Positions 12,629 through 35,360 of a stretch of 64,000 nucleotides of DNA are shown one piece after another (position 1 is the stretch's first letter; the number at the start of each line of letters is the position of its first letter). This stretch comes from Haematococcus lacustris (taxonomy: Eukaryota > Chlorophyta > Chlorophyceae > Chlamydomonadales > Haematococcaceae), in contig JASKMD010000028.1 of the NCBI GenBank assembly GCA_030144725.1, positions 3,767,919-3,831,918 of the forward strand, written 5' to 3'. Below the pieces are notes generated by a model. That model had not been told where the DNA came from, made no database searches, and worked only from the letters and a program-made list of their open reading frames with translations. A program made the position numbers and the translations under genes.

Positions 12629-13593
12629 ACATCATGCCGAGAGAAGAGGAAGAGAGGCAGCAGAATGTTAGGGAATGCTATTTATAGGGTTTAGTGTTGC
12701 ATGTATAGGGAGGGCTGCACAGCCTGTGCCCGGGCACTGACATGGTGCTTCAGGTGCATGGTGGTGGTTGAGCCACGATGGGGCCCACCGCCCTGCTCCC
12801 TGGGACTGGGTCAGCTGGGGATGTGCAACTGTTGCAGTGGTGGTGCTGGGTGGTGAAGGCAGGGGTGGTGGCCGCTGTGCGCAATTGAACGGCAGTGAGC
12901 GAGTAATTTGCTTGCCGTCCCAAGGTGGCTGTCCCAGAGGCTGGGTTCCTCCTGCGAGTCCACATCAAAACGCCACTCCGCGCACCTGCCGCGGGGCGGG
13001 GAGCAGTAGCTGCTATACGTGTCTTCGAGCTTGCGCGAGGGACAGCAACCAGGGACGTCGTCCCGCGTGCCCGCGGCAGCCACCGCAGATGTGGCGGAAG
13101 GGCTGCACTGAGCATCACGTCTGGTTGCAAGTGCAGCTCGTCGATAGGGAGTTGGGTGCTGGCTTTCACGGATCCGTGACATTGACCAAGATTGACTTGA
13201 CTGCTGCAATGATGCGATGCTGGTTGCCGTCACCGTACATGCGCGCTTATCCCAGCAACGCCAGTTACTCAGCCCATTGACCGATACCTGGCAATGCAGC
13301 AAAGTGCATGTGTGATGGAACCTGGCAAGTGGGTGAGTGCAGCAGCAGAAGTAACGGCAGCAGCAGTACTAGCAGCAAAGGCAGAAGCTACAGCGGCAGC
13401 ACCAGCGGCAGTAGAAGCAGAATGGAAGGGAATGGGCGAAAGGCAAGGAACTCATTTCAGGTTAGTGTCGACCACAACCTGCAGCTTGCCTTGGTGCATG
13501 CTGGTGAGTACTGCCAGGCTGCACAGCAGACAACGCTGTGAGGCTCAGTTTACACATGCTGGTAATAGCCACAAAACGAACTTGGAAGCTGTG

Positions 13594-14590
13594 TGAACCG
13601 TGACAGCTGTAAGTTGCTTGGGAAGGCCGCAAACTTCCTACAGCCCATCATCTCGGAGCACAATGACTTGGAAGATGCGGAAGAGCACCGCCAAGCAAAA
13701 GCAACGCTCTGCATGTAGCCCTCAAGTGGGAATTAAGCAGGGTGACATGAAGGGAGAGAGTATTTGACTGTGCCATGCCTCACCTGGTGCCACCATGGCA
13801 GCAACCCTATGTGCCTTGCGTGCATGACTGCAGCTGGAGGGTAAGGGACGACTGAGGTGTCTATGGAGCGCTACGACTGCGCCAAGCTGCTGGTGGTCTT
13901 CTTTTGCACAGCTGGCACCCGGGGAGGCTGGGGTGCTGTTGCGGTGCTGCGAGCCTGCTGAAGATGGTGCGCTGGGCAGGGGGGTGCTAGTGGGTGAGCC
14001 GTACCAGCCGGGTCAGCTTGGCAGTGAATGGCCAGCAGCCCTGTGAGGAGCAGCCCTGTGAGGAGCAACGCACGCCCACAAGGCCTGCAGGCTGGGAGCC
14101 CCCGGCAGGGCAGGTAGACCACGGACTGATGAGTCCAGCATGGAGACAGCAGCGTGACCCGCCAGTGCAGGGCCTGAAGTGGTGCCCCGCAGTGGCTCCA
14201 TGCATCCTGCCACAGCCCCCAGAAGCCAGGCAGCCACACAGGCAGAAAGCAGAACATGGGCCCAGCACTCCCCTGCCAGTCAAGCGCAGCAAGCGCACCA
14301 AGGCAAAGCAGGCAGCCGAGTCCACCCAGCCCACTCAGGGCAGAAGCCAAGGCATGTGCAAGGCTGTCAAAGCCAAAACAGCACCACACCCCGGCAGATG
14401 GGTAGACAGGGACTGCAATGCAGCGCTCAACGTGCAGCGCAGTGGGAAGAGCAGGTGGCACCCGCTGGAGCTGTGCTGGTGGCCTGACCTGCCTGAGCTG
14501 CTAGCCACAGGCAGAGAGTACCCAGGCCTGGGCTACAAATGGCTGCGAGACCGAGCACCATCAGCAGCAGCCTGCGGCACAATAAAGTGA
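13594..14590 (+). pseudogene. Fanzor/TnpB-like nuclease C-terminal fragment A
   Basis: Translated pieces on the plus strand run in order: NRDSCKLLGKAANFLQPI (about 13597), MERYDCAKLLVVFFCTAG (13863, ending at TGA 13959-13961), then in another frame SRTSRVSLAVNGQQPCEEQ (13994 on) to VDRDCNAALNVQRSG (14402-14446) and YPGLGYKWLRD, stop at 14588-14590. The (V/W)DRDxNAAxN signature is the RuvC-III segment of IS200/IS605 TnpB and eukaryotic Fanzor proteins and carries the third catalytic Asp. The preceding VDEFRTSR-like segment (best kept at 45.4 kb) sits where TnpB has its zinc-ribbon lead-in. At least one frameshift and one stop break the frame; RuvC-I and RuvC-II are not visible. The family call is inferred from motifs recalled without a search. 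Confidence 0.55.
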
Positions 14591-14732
14591 TCCCCTTTGA
14601 GCTGTTGTCAGCTTCCATCAGCGCATGTCATCAATCTTAGTCGGGGAGGGGGAGGGGGCGGTGCCTACCTACTTGTCTATATGCTTCTATTGTGCAGTGC
14701 CCATCTGGGCTACACGCCATAAACGGAGAACA

Positions 14733-14739
14733 TATAAGG
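14733..14739 (+). promoter_or_regulatory. Possible TATA-like element upstream of secreted-protein gene
   Basis: TATAAGG lies about 160 bp before the proposed ATG at 14898. It is a plausible core promoter only by position. Nothing else in 14591-14897 is recognisable. Confidence 0.25.
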
Positions 14740-14897
14740 CTGGTTATCTCGCAGATTGCCAGGCTGCCATGTGTGACCACGGTACCAAACCGGGATACAA
14801 AGGACGAGTGACGGAGGACGAGTGACCTGGGCGACTGGCTCCCATCTTCTCGCTGGGATAGTCTCCATTGGCACAGTGGCCAACACAATTGATAGAG

Positions 14898-16800
14898 ATG
14901 GCTGCGACGTGTAGTTTCGTCAATCTGGCTAGGCTGGCCCTCGTTGTGCTGGCCACAGCCCAGCTGGCAGCTGCGCACGGGTGAGCGTGTGTCGACAACC
15001 GCCCCGACTGTCCTGACAACAGCAGGATCGCGACTGACATGTGCCTTACACCCGCTCAATTGGTACAGGGGCACACTGGAGGATTGGGATTTCTCCGAGC
15101 CAGGTGTGTGCAGAGGGACGTGCGTTCTGTGCTACTTCGGATGGCGCCGCCGAGCCGCCGGTCTTCGCGGCCGCTCGCCACCTCATCTCGACATCGCTTC
15201 GTCATCTCGGCTTGCCTTACATGTTGCTGACGCGGTGCAGGTCACAACTACACACACATCACCTTGGCGACTGCCACCAACTTCACGGCCTACAATGCTA
15301 GCACGGTAGGAAGAGGCATGCCAGTAAGGTCAGCCATGAAGCACAGCGTACTTGCTAGTCACAACAGTCACTGATGTACACCTGACAAGGAATGATGAAG
15401 ACGGATGACAACCAGTGATGCCACCCTCACATGCACCACAAGCTCCAACTGACCATTGAGCGCCATTCCTTTCATCATGCAAGTCTTTATCATGCTCACA
15501 TTGACCCTGATCATGCACCCTGCCATGCAGAGCACTGCCTTCACTCCTGGAGCCATCCCTTTCTGGCCCCTGACAAACAAGTCAGCCCCGTTGCTTATAG
15601 TCGGTACTGTGGAGGTGAGCAGTGTGCAATGGTGCTCAGTACTCTGTGGCTGTGAGGTAGGGCCTTCAGCTGCTTCATTGGCAGCTTCAGCTAATTGATT
15701 TATGGAAAGAGGAGTTGGGCTAAATGAGGGAGACTGGCCTGCGCGAGCTTGAGCGATGAAGGTTTTTGTATATGGTTGCAGTTTCAGTGTCTGCCTGCCG
15801 GCCTGATTTGCCTGCCTACAGCTAAACCTTTACATGGACAACAGATGCCTGGTGACCGGAGCCTTGAACCCATGTAAGGCCACCATGACTGACGCATGCA
15901 CAAAGCCTTGATGTGTGTGACATGACATTGCAACAAACCAGTTGTAGTGCTTTGCGTCCATGTGGTGCAGACCTGGGCCTGGCGACAGGGGATGATGGCG
16001 CACCCTTCAGCGGGCAGAAGGTGTATGCCTATGCCTTCACAGGTGGGTCCACGGCAAGGCCAGGGCCAGACCCTGTCTAAAGCAGGCCGGGAAAGGTGTG
16101 GTGTCGGTGTCACGCTACCTGCTGGCAGCCACTGGCTCTTGCCAGGGTCATTCCCTGCGAGCTCACTCCCTTCGGGCTGATACTGTCGCGCTTCACTCTC
16201 TATCTCTGATCATGCCTGCTCAGGCACCTGTGAGCGTGGGGTGGTCGACCTGTTTCGGCACAACGCCACCCTCGGAGACGCGCGCGGCAACCTGCTGTGG
16301 TGGCGCAACGGAGTGACCAGCAGCAACGGCACACTGTGGGGCACCGCACCCAACATCCTGCTGCCCCGCAGGCCAGGCACCCAGCCCAATGGCGCGGCGT
16401 CCATTCTCATCGTCCCCCCGCCCCAATTCAGTGAGTGCAGCCTGTGGTCCAGCACAATGGGTGACAGCATCAACAGCAGCCGAGTGGAGAAGCAGCAGCA
16501 ACAGTGAATGTGCAGTGAGCTAGATCCCACACTGCACAGGACATATGCTGAGCAGATCACACCCACACCACTGTCAGCCATGTCAGCTCAGCTGATGATG
16601 GAGTGGAGTAGGCAACAGTGGTTCTTGACATGGAGTGCAGCGGTGGTGGTGTGTGGTTGGATGTGCTCTGAGCAGGTGGTCCCTTCTGCGCCAACTTTGT
16701 CTGGGCGCCTCCGGCTGATGAGTGGCTCGCTGCTGCCGTGGCGAACTGCACCAGGGGCTACATGCCGCCCCACATCCACAGGCATCGCAAGTTTCTGTAG
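14898..16800 (+). CDS. Secreted, N-glycosylated protein of unknown function (8 exons, 223 aa)
   Basis: I assembled this gene from splice signals. Exons: 14898-14980, 15069-15103, 15241-15305, 15582-15614, 15822-15873, 15971-16042, 16224-16430, 16676-16800. Every intron is GT..AG, all phases agree, and the sum is 672 nt with a TAG stop at 16798-16800. The protein opens with a classic signal peptide (NLARLALVVLATAQLAAA core). The mature part has four cysteines (in RCLV, TCER, FCAN and NCTR) and six N-glycosylation sequons (NYT, NFT, NAS, NAT, NGT, NCT). It contains TGDDGAPFSGQKVYAYAFTG and LLWWRNGVTSSNGTLWGTAP and ends in a basic HRHRKFL tail. I recognise no family. It is the only intact gene in the spacer of the inverted duplication and has no second copy in the window. 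Confidence 0.8.
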
Positions 16801-17163
16801 GTCAGCATCCCGGTAATGCCTGCGTCCCTGCATCATAATTTGCTCTTATTAGGGAGGCAGCAGAGTATATGTTTCATGCCTGCTGCACATGGCATGACTT
16901 AGGAAGAGAGTGGTCATGGGTGATGGGTGGTGGGTGGGTGAAACTTCTTCCACCTGAGGAAGGTGGTGGAAGGGGGAGGCGTCAGGGACTAAAACTGGCA
17001 GGATGAATGCAAACTTCAGCACGGTTTGAACTGGCATGATGGATGCGAAGATCAGCACAGTGCTTACTTAGTGGCCGGGCCTTTGACCCCACAGCTTATG
17101 CTCGGTTGCCTTAGCGTGATGTGGTGTGGTCGAGATGGAGGTTGTGATCTTATATTTTCAACA

Positions 17164-17168
17164 TGTAA
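17164..17168 (+). terminator. Candidate TGTAA poly(A) signal
   Basis: This is the first TGTAA downstream of the secreted-protein stop codon at 16800. TGTAA is the usual volvocalean poly(A) signal. It implies a 3' UTR of about 380 nt. The stretch 16801-17163 holds nothing else I can identify. Confidence 0.35.
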
Positions 17169-17291
17169 ATCTTGGTACCGTAGTGATACGCCTTGTTGGT
17201 GACACGCTGATTTGGTGTGAAAAAGAAGGTGATACAAAGAGGGTGAAAGACGAAAAACATCTCATGCTTAATGAATTTCCACTCAGGGCGT

Positions 17292-18063
17292 GGGCCTATC
17301 CGCGAACCGACGAATTTTTTTTTTAGATTTTTCGCCTCAACCGCTACGCTTTTTGGCCGCCCGCACGACTGGCTGCAGCTCTCACTGGTCTGACCCCGTA
17401 GTATTCTGTTGTGCTGTAGCAGCAGCCCGGGGAATGGTTCAGCGCTGCAAATGGTCGAAGTTTAGGGGCCTCACTCGGCAGAGATAACTTTCAAATTTTC
17501 TCCTTTTTCTCGGCCTGGTTTCCCCCGCCGAGAAAAAGGAGTAAATTGAAAATAATCTCTTTCACACACACGGTCACGTGGCCGACCGCCGCGCCGTAAT
17601 AGCCCAGGAGGGCCTGCTGGGGGAGACAAATGCCCTGGCAGTGGCACCCCTCATAGCTAGAGGGATACAGCCCACGTAGCTGCCGCCGGAGGGAATGCGC
17701 CTCCTCAAATGGCGGTGCCCGCAAACTCGTGCTGCAGCATGTTGTTGAGGAGCAGCTCAGGCCTCATAGCCCTCAGGCCTCATAGCGAATGGTCACCGCG
17801 ATGTGTGCATGCCCCGCAGCGCCTCAAATATGAATATGACCACTATGCTTCGGCCCTAATCGCGGTCGCACTTTTTGGCCGCCCGCCTCACTGACTGGAG
17901 TTTTCGGGCTTGTGAGCGCGCATCGCTATTGCGTAGTAACTCGTTTGCCCTTCGCGCTGCTACAGAGCGAGGAAGGACGCCATTCCGAGGCGGTTGGCGC
18001 AACCACCACCGAACTAGAAAGTCAAAGAAAATTTGAATTACGAGCCCGTTCGCGGATAGGCCC
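17292..18063. mobile_element. 0.77-kb inverted-repeat DNA element (MITE family 2)
   Basis: The termini are perfect 16-bp inverted repeats: GGGCCTATCCGCGAAC at 17292-17307 and its reverse complement at 18048-18063. They are flanked on both sides by CGT, a possible 3-bp target duplication. Subterminal sequence (CAACCGCTACGCTTTTTGGC and a CGACTGGCTGCA block) matches the right end of the element at 35361-36266, so the two are related. The motif CTTTTTGGCCGCCCGC repeats internally. There is no long ORF, so it is non-autonomous. Confidence 0.7.
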
Positions 18064-18289
18064 CGTATCACTACAGTAATAACGAATTCAATACGAAGCG
18101 AGGTCACAAGGAGGTGAACCAGGTCGGCTTTTCAAGAACTGCTTCCCGCAACATTATCTTTCGCTGGCATGGGGCTAGGTGACATGCGTCCGTGGTGCAC
18201 CAGCTTATAGGTGGGGCCCTAACGAGGTTTTGAACCACCGAAAAGGGTTGACGTGTGACGCTGGGTCGAACAAGACAAAACGATGGGAG

Positions 18290-18530
18290 GTGGGGCTGCT
18301 AGGCAATAGATGCTGCAGTTACTACTGGTTCAGCCTGCTGGGAGCATGTAGTAGCACCCAGCAGGTGCAGGCAGCAAGGGGTTGGGGCTGCTAGGCAGCT
18401 TAAGCAGTTGTTGCTGCTTAAGCCTGCTAGAACAAGGTTGCAAGTGCAGGCGGCACAAAGGTGGGGATGCTGGGCAGCATCAGAAGCTGCTACTGATGGG
18501 TCAGCCTGCTGGTAGCACCCAGCTCTAGTA
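18290..18530. repeat. Three degenerate tandem units of about 80 bp
   Basis: Each unit begins with a GGTGGGG(C/A)TGCT(A/G)GGCA-like phrase, continues through paired GCAG..CTGC arms and ends with a GTGCAGGCRGCA-like phrase. The arms in each unit could form hairpins. Between 18064 and 18289 I see nothing recognisable. Confidence 0.5.
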
Positions 18531-19324
18531 GCACATACAATTCCTATACTCCCCCACATTTCAATGCCACCCACTTCAGTCTGCATCAACACACGGAGGC
18601 GCTGAGAAATGGCTACAGTTGGTTATTGTATTTGGGGGAAGGGCAGCCCAGCTCACACACACTTCGAGACAAAACATGCCGTAGCCTTAGGTTATGAGTA
18701 ACAGGGTGCACGTACACCGCCTCTTGATACCGGTGGCGTCTTCCTACAAAAGACCAAGGCTCACAGCTTGATGCTTTGCAGGCTTGGTTTAGCCTTACTA
18801 GCCTCTAGGTGGTTGCGGGCCCAGCCACCAGAGCCCCACCGGTACCCTGCAGCCCGGTACAACCTCTGCCTGGCATCGGGCAGCCGGTCATTGACCAGCT
18901 TGTAGGCCAGGGGCAGGCAGAGCTTCCAGGCCCTTGCAGATTCACATCTCCAAAGGGCGCAGCACACTCTCCACACTGCACTGGAAGTTGGGGTGGGGCC
19001 ACAGGGCCGGTCAGTCACGGTCCAGCTACCTGCCCCAGGGAGGGCTTGGGGTGGAGCCACAGGGCCGGTGTGGCAGGGGGGGGGCTGGTCAGGGCAAGGG
19101 TCCTGGGCAGGGGGAGGGGGCGCCTGGGCAAGGTGAAGGGTGGTTGGGCGGCACCTCATGGCACGGCAGCAGGCCACACACGAGCTCACCATGCCTTGGT
19201 GAGGCTGGGCCGGGCTGGGCGGGGCTGGGCGATTTAGGGCTGTGCTGGGCAGAGGGAGGGGAGGGGACGCTACTGCTGTGAGAAACCACAGAGAGAGTTG
19301 ACAGAGCGGTCACCTTGTTGCATC
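18531..19324. other. No identifiable gene
   Basis: There is only a weak 143-codon minus-strand open frame (19192-18761) rich in Pro and Ala, ending in WGSGGWARNHLEASKAKPSL. The GC-rich G-runs at 19070-19260 make such frames easy to form. It may be a decayed mobile-element end. I found no supporting splice structure. Confidence 0.4.
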
Positions 19325-19740
19325 GCCCAGCAGTGGACAGAAGCTATGAGGAACAAGCACTAGACACTTGCCATGCAGCCCCATCTCAGGCACCATGCAG
19401 CAGCCAGCCCAGCCAGCACCTCCCTGGCAGCCAACAAAAGACATGACACCATCATGCTAGCGACATTGGACGCTGAGTGGTAGGTGCACCTGCCACTCAA
19501 ATGGAAACTGGAAATGGCAGTGGTTCAGGTGGTGGTTAAACCAAGTAGGCCAAGGCAAAGGTCAACATAAGCCAGCGAAGCACCATCTGCTACACAGGCT
19601 GCACAGGCTGGGAACCGGCAGGTTCAGGTTCAGGTTGTACAGTGGCAAGCAGTGAATGTTGGAGAAGTTTTCATGACAGCGGGTGTGGGCACCACCGGTC
19701 TTGGATCAGAGGTCAGCGGTGGTGTTGGGAGGTGGTGAGA
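19325..19740 (+). repeat. Dispersed repeat D, copy 1
   Basis: This matches 34636-35066 in the same orientation. Shared blocks include TTGCCATGCAG(C/T)CCCATCTCAGGC, CAGCCCAGCCAGCACCTCCC, GACATGACACCAT and, near the end, GGTGTGG(G/C)ACCAC(C/T)GGTCTTGG. Copy 1 adjoins the C-terminal end of Fanzor-like fragment B. Confidence 0.65.
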
Positions 19741-20565
19741 TGTGTGCTGCCCCCCATTGGCTGCTGTGCCATGTGCACCCTTGCGCCTTGCATGCCATGT
19801 GTACATGTGCTGTGCCGTTTGGCATCCTGGGAGGTGGTGGCTGAGGTTGAGGCTGAGGCTGGAGGTGGAGCTGGGGCGGGGCTAGCCACCGCTCGGTATT
19901 GCAAAGGGCGTTCTTTGGACCATTGGCCCGCTGCACTTGGCCCTTACTAGCCACTTGCTCTCCCCACTGCGCTACACATTGAGCGCTGCGTTGCAGTCCC
20001 TGTCTACCCACCTGCCAGGCTGCGGTGCTGTTTTGGCTATGACAGCCTTGCACATGCCTTGGCTTCTGCCCTGAGTGGGCTGGGTGGACTTGGCTGCCTG
20101 CTTTGCCTTGGTGCACTTGCTGCGCGTCACTGGCAGGGGAGTGCTGGGCCCAGGTTCTGCTTCCTGCCTGTGTGGCTGCCTGGTTTCATGGGGGATGTGG
20201 CAGGATGCATGGAGCCACTGCAGGGCACCACTTCAGGCCCTGCACTAGCTGGTCACGCTGCTGTCTCCAGGCTGGGTGCAGCAGCCCGTGGTCTACCTGC
20301 CTTGGTGAAGGCTTCCAGCTTGCAGGCCTGGTGGGCTCGCGTTGCTCTTCACAGGGCTGCTCCTCACATGGCTGCTGGCCATTCACTGCCAAGCTGACCA
20401 GGCTGGTGCGGCTCACCCACAAGCACCACCCTGCCCAGCTGCTGGTTTCTGTCCCTGGGCCTGCACACCACCCTGCAACAGGGTCGCAACACCGCATCAG
20501 CACCCCAGCCTCCCCTGGTGCCGATGCCAGCTGTGCAGAAGAATACCATCAGCTGCTTGACACAG

Positions 20566-20595
20566 TCATGATATATAGACACCTATATATCATGA
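20566..20595. repeat. Perfect 13-bp palindrome
   Basis: TCATGATATATAG (20566-20578) and its exact reverse complement (20583-20595) are separated by ACAC. The palindrome sits inside Fanzor-like fragment B, immediately before three 25-bp direct repeats. Confidence 0.85.
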
Positions 20596-20602
20596 CATAT
20601 AT

Positions 20603-20677
20603 CGCTTAATAGACACCTCAGCCATAGCGCTTGATAGACACCTCAGCCATAGCGCTTGATAGACACCTCAGCCATCG
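20603..20677. repeat. Three 25-bp direct repeats
   Basis: The units CGCTT(A/G)ATAGACACCTCAGC plus five bases start at 20603, 20628 and 20653. The GATAGACACCT core overlaps the sequence next to the palindrome at 20566-20595. Confidence 0.9.
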
Positions 20678-21660
20678 AGCCCTCCAGCTGCAGTCATGTA
20701 CGCAAGGCACATAGTATTGCTGACATGGTGGCACCAGGTGAGGCATGGCACAGTCGACTACTCTTTCCCTTCATGCCACCACCTTCCACCTCAGGGCTGA
20801 CTGCAGAGCGCTGCTTTTGCTTGGCTCTTCCGCATCCTCCAAGTCATTGTCCTCCGAGGTGATGGGCTGTGGAAAGATTGTGGCCTTCTCAAGCATCTTA
20901 CAGCTGTCACGGTTCATATAGTTTCCAGGTTTTCGGTTCATGGCTACTACCAGCATGTGTCAGCTGAGCCTCACAGCATTGTCTGCTGTGCAGCCAGGCA
21001 GTGCTCACCAGCATGCACCAAGGCAGAAGTTAGCGTCAGTGGGCCGTGGACTAGTGGTGCATGTGGTGCACCTCTTGCCTGACTGGTCCTACAAGACAGT
21101 AACCAGCCTGGATGGGTGCCTAAGGCTGCAGGTCGTGGTCGCCACCGTCCTTGAATGCTGCCCTTCTCCCCTTCCCTCCCATGCTGCCCCTGCCGCTGCT
21201 GCTGCCGCTGGTGCTGCCGCATCTCGTCGTTGCAGCAGTCAAGTCAATCTTGGTCAATGTCACGCATCCGTGAAAGCCAGCACATAACGACAAGCTGCAC
21301 TTGCAACCAGACGGGATGCTCAGTGCAGACCATCTGCCGCATAAAAGATGGCTGCCACGGGCACGCAGAGCGACGTCCCTGGTTACTGTCCCTCGCGCAA
21401 GGCCGTTCCATGTAACCGGGACACGTGCATCAGCTACTGATCCCCGCCCCGCGACAGGTGCCAGGAGCTGAATGTAATCGCGCGAGTAACATTCTCTAGG
21501 ACGGCCATCTTGTGGCGGCAAACCTCTCGCTCACTGCCGTAGAACTGCGCACAGCGGCCACCACCCTTGCCTTCACCACCTTCTCCTAGCTGACCCAGTC
21601 CCAGGGAGCAGGGTGGTGGAGCCCATCATGGCTGAACCACCACCATGCACCTGAAGCATC

Positions 21661-34076
<12,416 letters not shown>

Positions 34077-34635
34077 GCGGCAGTGTGGGGAAACAAGCCG
34101 GGTAATGCACAAGCAGCAAGGAGCAGCAGCAGCAGCACCACGACATCAGCTTATACGTATCTCACTGGCCCTGATGGGGCTGGCATTGCAGTGGCCTCAC
34201 CAGGCCTGGCAGTTAGGAAGCCTCAAGAAGCACGAAGCCGGCAGGCTTACATCGCATTTTAAGGGGAGGGTTGCACCGTACTTGTCAATGCCGGCTGCCT
34301 TTAGTGCTGATCGCCCCAGGGCGGGCAGGCAGGGCCAGGTGACGATTGGTTGCCAGCGACGCCTTATTGGGAGTCAGACCGTGACGAAAAGCTTTGCTAC
34401 GGCCGTGTACCAGGTTATCGGCCCCATGCTGCTTCTGCCCCTGCTGTTGCTGCTGTCCTGCTGCCGCTCCTGTTTATACCCCTGCTGCTGCCCCTGCTGC
34501 CCTGCCCCGGCTACTTCCCCTGCAGTCCTGCCCCTGCCCCTGCCCCTGCTGATGCCTTTGATGCTGCTGCATTATGACAGTCGACAGCGAGGTTACCAAG
34601 GCCTCTTCCTAGAGTAGCCAGCTCGTTGTATGATT
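34077..34635. other. Sequence 3' of helicase B, no gene seen
   Basis: It contains short CAG and CCCTGCTG-rich runs (34110-34135, 34430-34570). No ORF with recognisable content and no clear poly(A) signal near the stop codon. Confidence 0.5.
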
Positions 34636-35066
34636 CAGCAGCGGACAGACGTTATGGGGAACACGCACAGTTAGACAATTGCCATGCAGTCCCATCTCAG
34701 GCGCCCAGCAGCAGCCAGCCCAGCCAGCACCTCCCTGGTGGCCAACAACAGACATGACACCATGATGCTGGCGATGTGGGACACTGTGTGGCAGGTGGTT
34801 TCGTACCCAAAGTGAGCATGGCAGTGGTGCAGGTTTTGATCAGCCCAAGCAGGCAAAGGCGAAGTATATGATGGCTCCTAGTGCTAGCGGTGTAGGTCAG
34901 CACCGTCTGTTGAGTAGGATGCAAAGGTTGTAAGTCCACAGGCTCATGTTCTCTGGTACTTGGGCTCAGTTTCAGGTTGTTGAGCTGATACGGTGGGTAC
35001 ATAGTAGACGCTGGAGATGTTATTGAGAAGATCGGGTGTGGCACCACTGGTCTTGGATGAAAGGCC
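34636..35066 (+). repeat. Dispersed repeat D, copy 2
   Basis: Second copy of the repeat at 19325-19740, starting about 0.56 kb downstream of the stop codon of helicase copy B. No coding potential is evident. Confidence 0.65.
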
Positions 35067-35360
35067 AGTGATGTGTTGCTTAGGTGGACAGTGCACAGGT
35101 GAAGTCGACTCTCCTAGCGTCCACCCTTGTATGGTTATTGTGTTGGTCACACATGCATGGTGAAAACATTCACAATCAAGCTTGGTGGCTTACACCGCTT
35201 AAGCCGTCAGCCGTTAGGCTGCTAGTCCGCCTCCCCCCTCTAGGGGTTCGGCACTTTCTGTAACGCACTTCAAAGCAAGGTGCACAAACAAAGGTGCACA
35301 TGGGCTCAACTCAGGTGTTCCCAACTAACAGAAAATGTCAGGAAACTGACCCTTGCCTTG
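35067..35360. other. No identifiable feature
   Basis: The stretch lies between dispersed repeat D and the 29-bp TIR element. I see no ORF, repeat or motif to name. Confidence 0.5.

Larger units (their letters stand above)
1..14590 (-). repeat. Left arm of large inverted duplication
   Basis: This stretch matches 19905-34076 in reverse orientation. The shared content is the Fanzor-like fragment (13594-14590), the sequence upstream of the helicase (about 12750-13540 against 20960-21650) and 21 helicase exons, with exon lengths identical or different by multiples of three. Introns have diverged by insertions and repeats, so this is a real old duplication and not an assembly copy. I compared by eye and computed no identity value. 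The left limit lies outside the window. Confidence 0.85.
19905..20956 (-). pseudogene. Fanzor/TnpB-like nuclease C-terminal fragment B
   Basis: This is the minus-strand counterpart of fragment A. In order: NRKPGNYMNRDSCKMLEKAT and DNDLEDAEEPSKSSALQSAL (20956-20771), HDCVKQLMVFFCTAGIGTRG to RVVLVGE (20582 on), SRTSLVSLAVNGQQPCEEQ in another frame (20503-20186), and VDRDCNAALNV followed directly by a TAG (about 20010-19970). The protein is broken by frameshifts and stops and, between 20.77 and 20.58 kb, by a palindrome and tandem repeats. It lies head to head with helicase copy B, as fragment A does with copy A. Confidence 0.55.

Noticed and set aside
18761..19192. Minus-strand 143-codon ORF as a gene
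   Set aside because: Low-complexity Pro/Ala composition, no splice-supported partner exons, and G-runs that favour chance open frames. A decayed mobile-element end remains possible.
20603..20677. CRISPR-like array of 25-bp repeats
   Set aside because: The repeats are directly adjacent without spacers, number only three, and lie in eukaryotic DNA.
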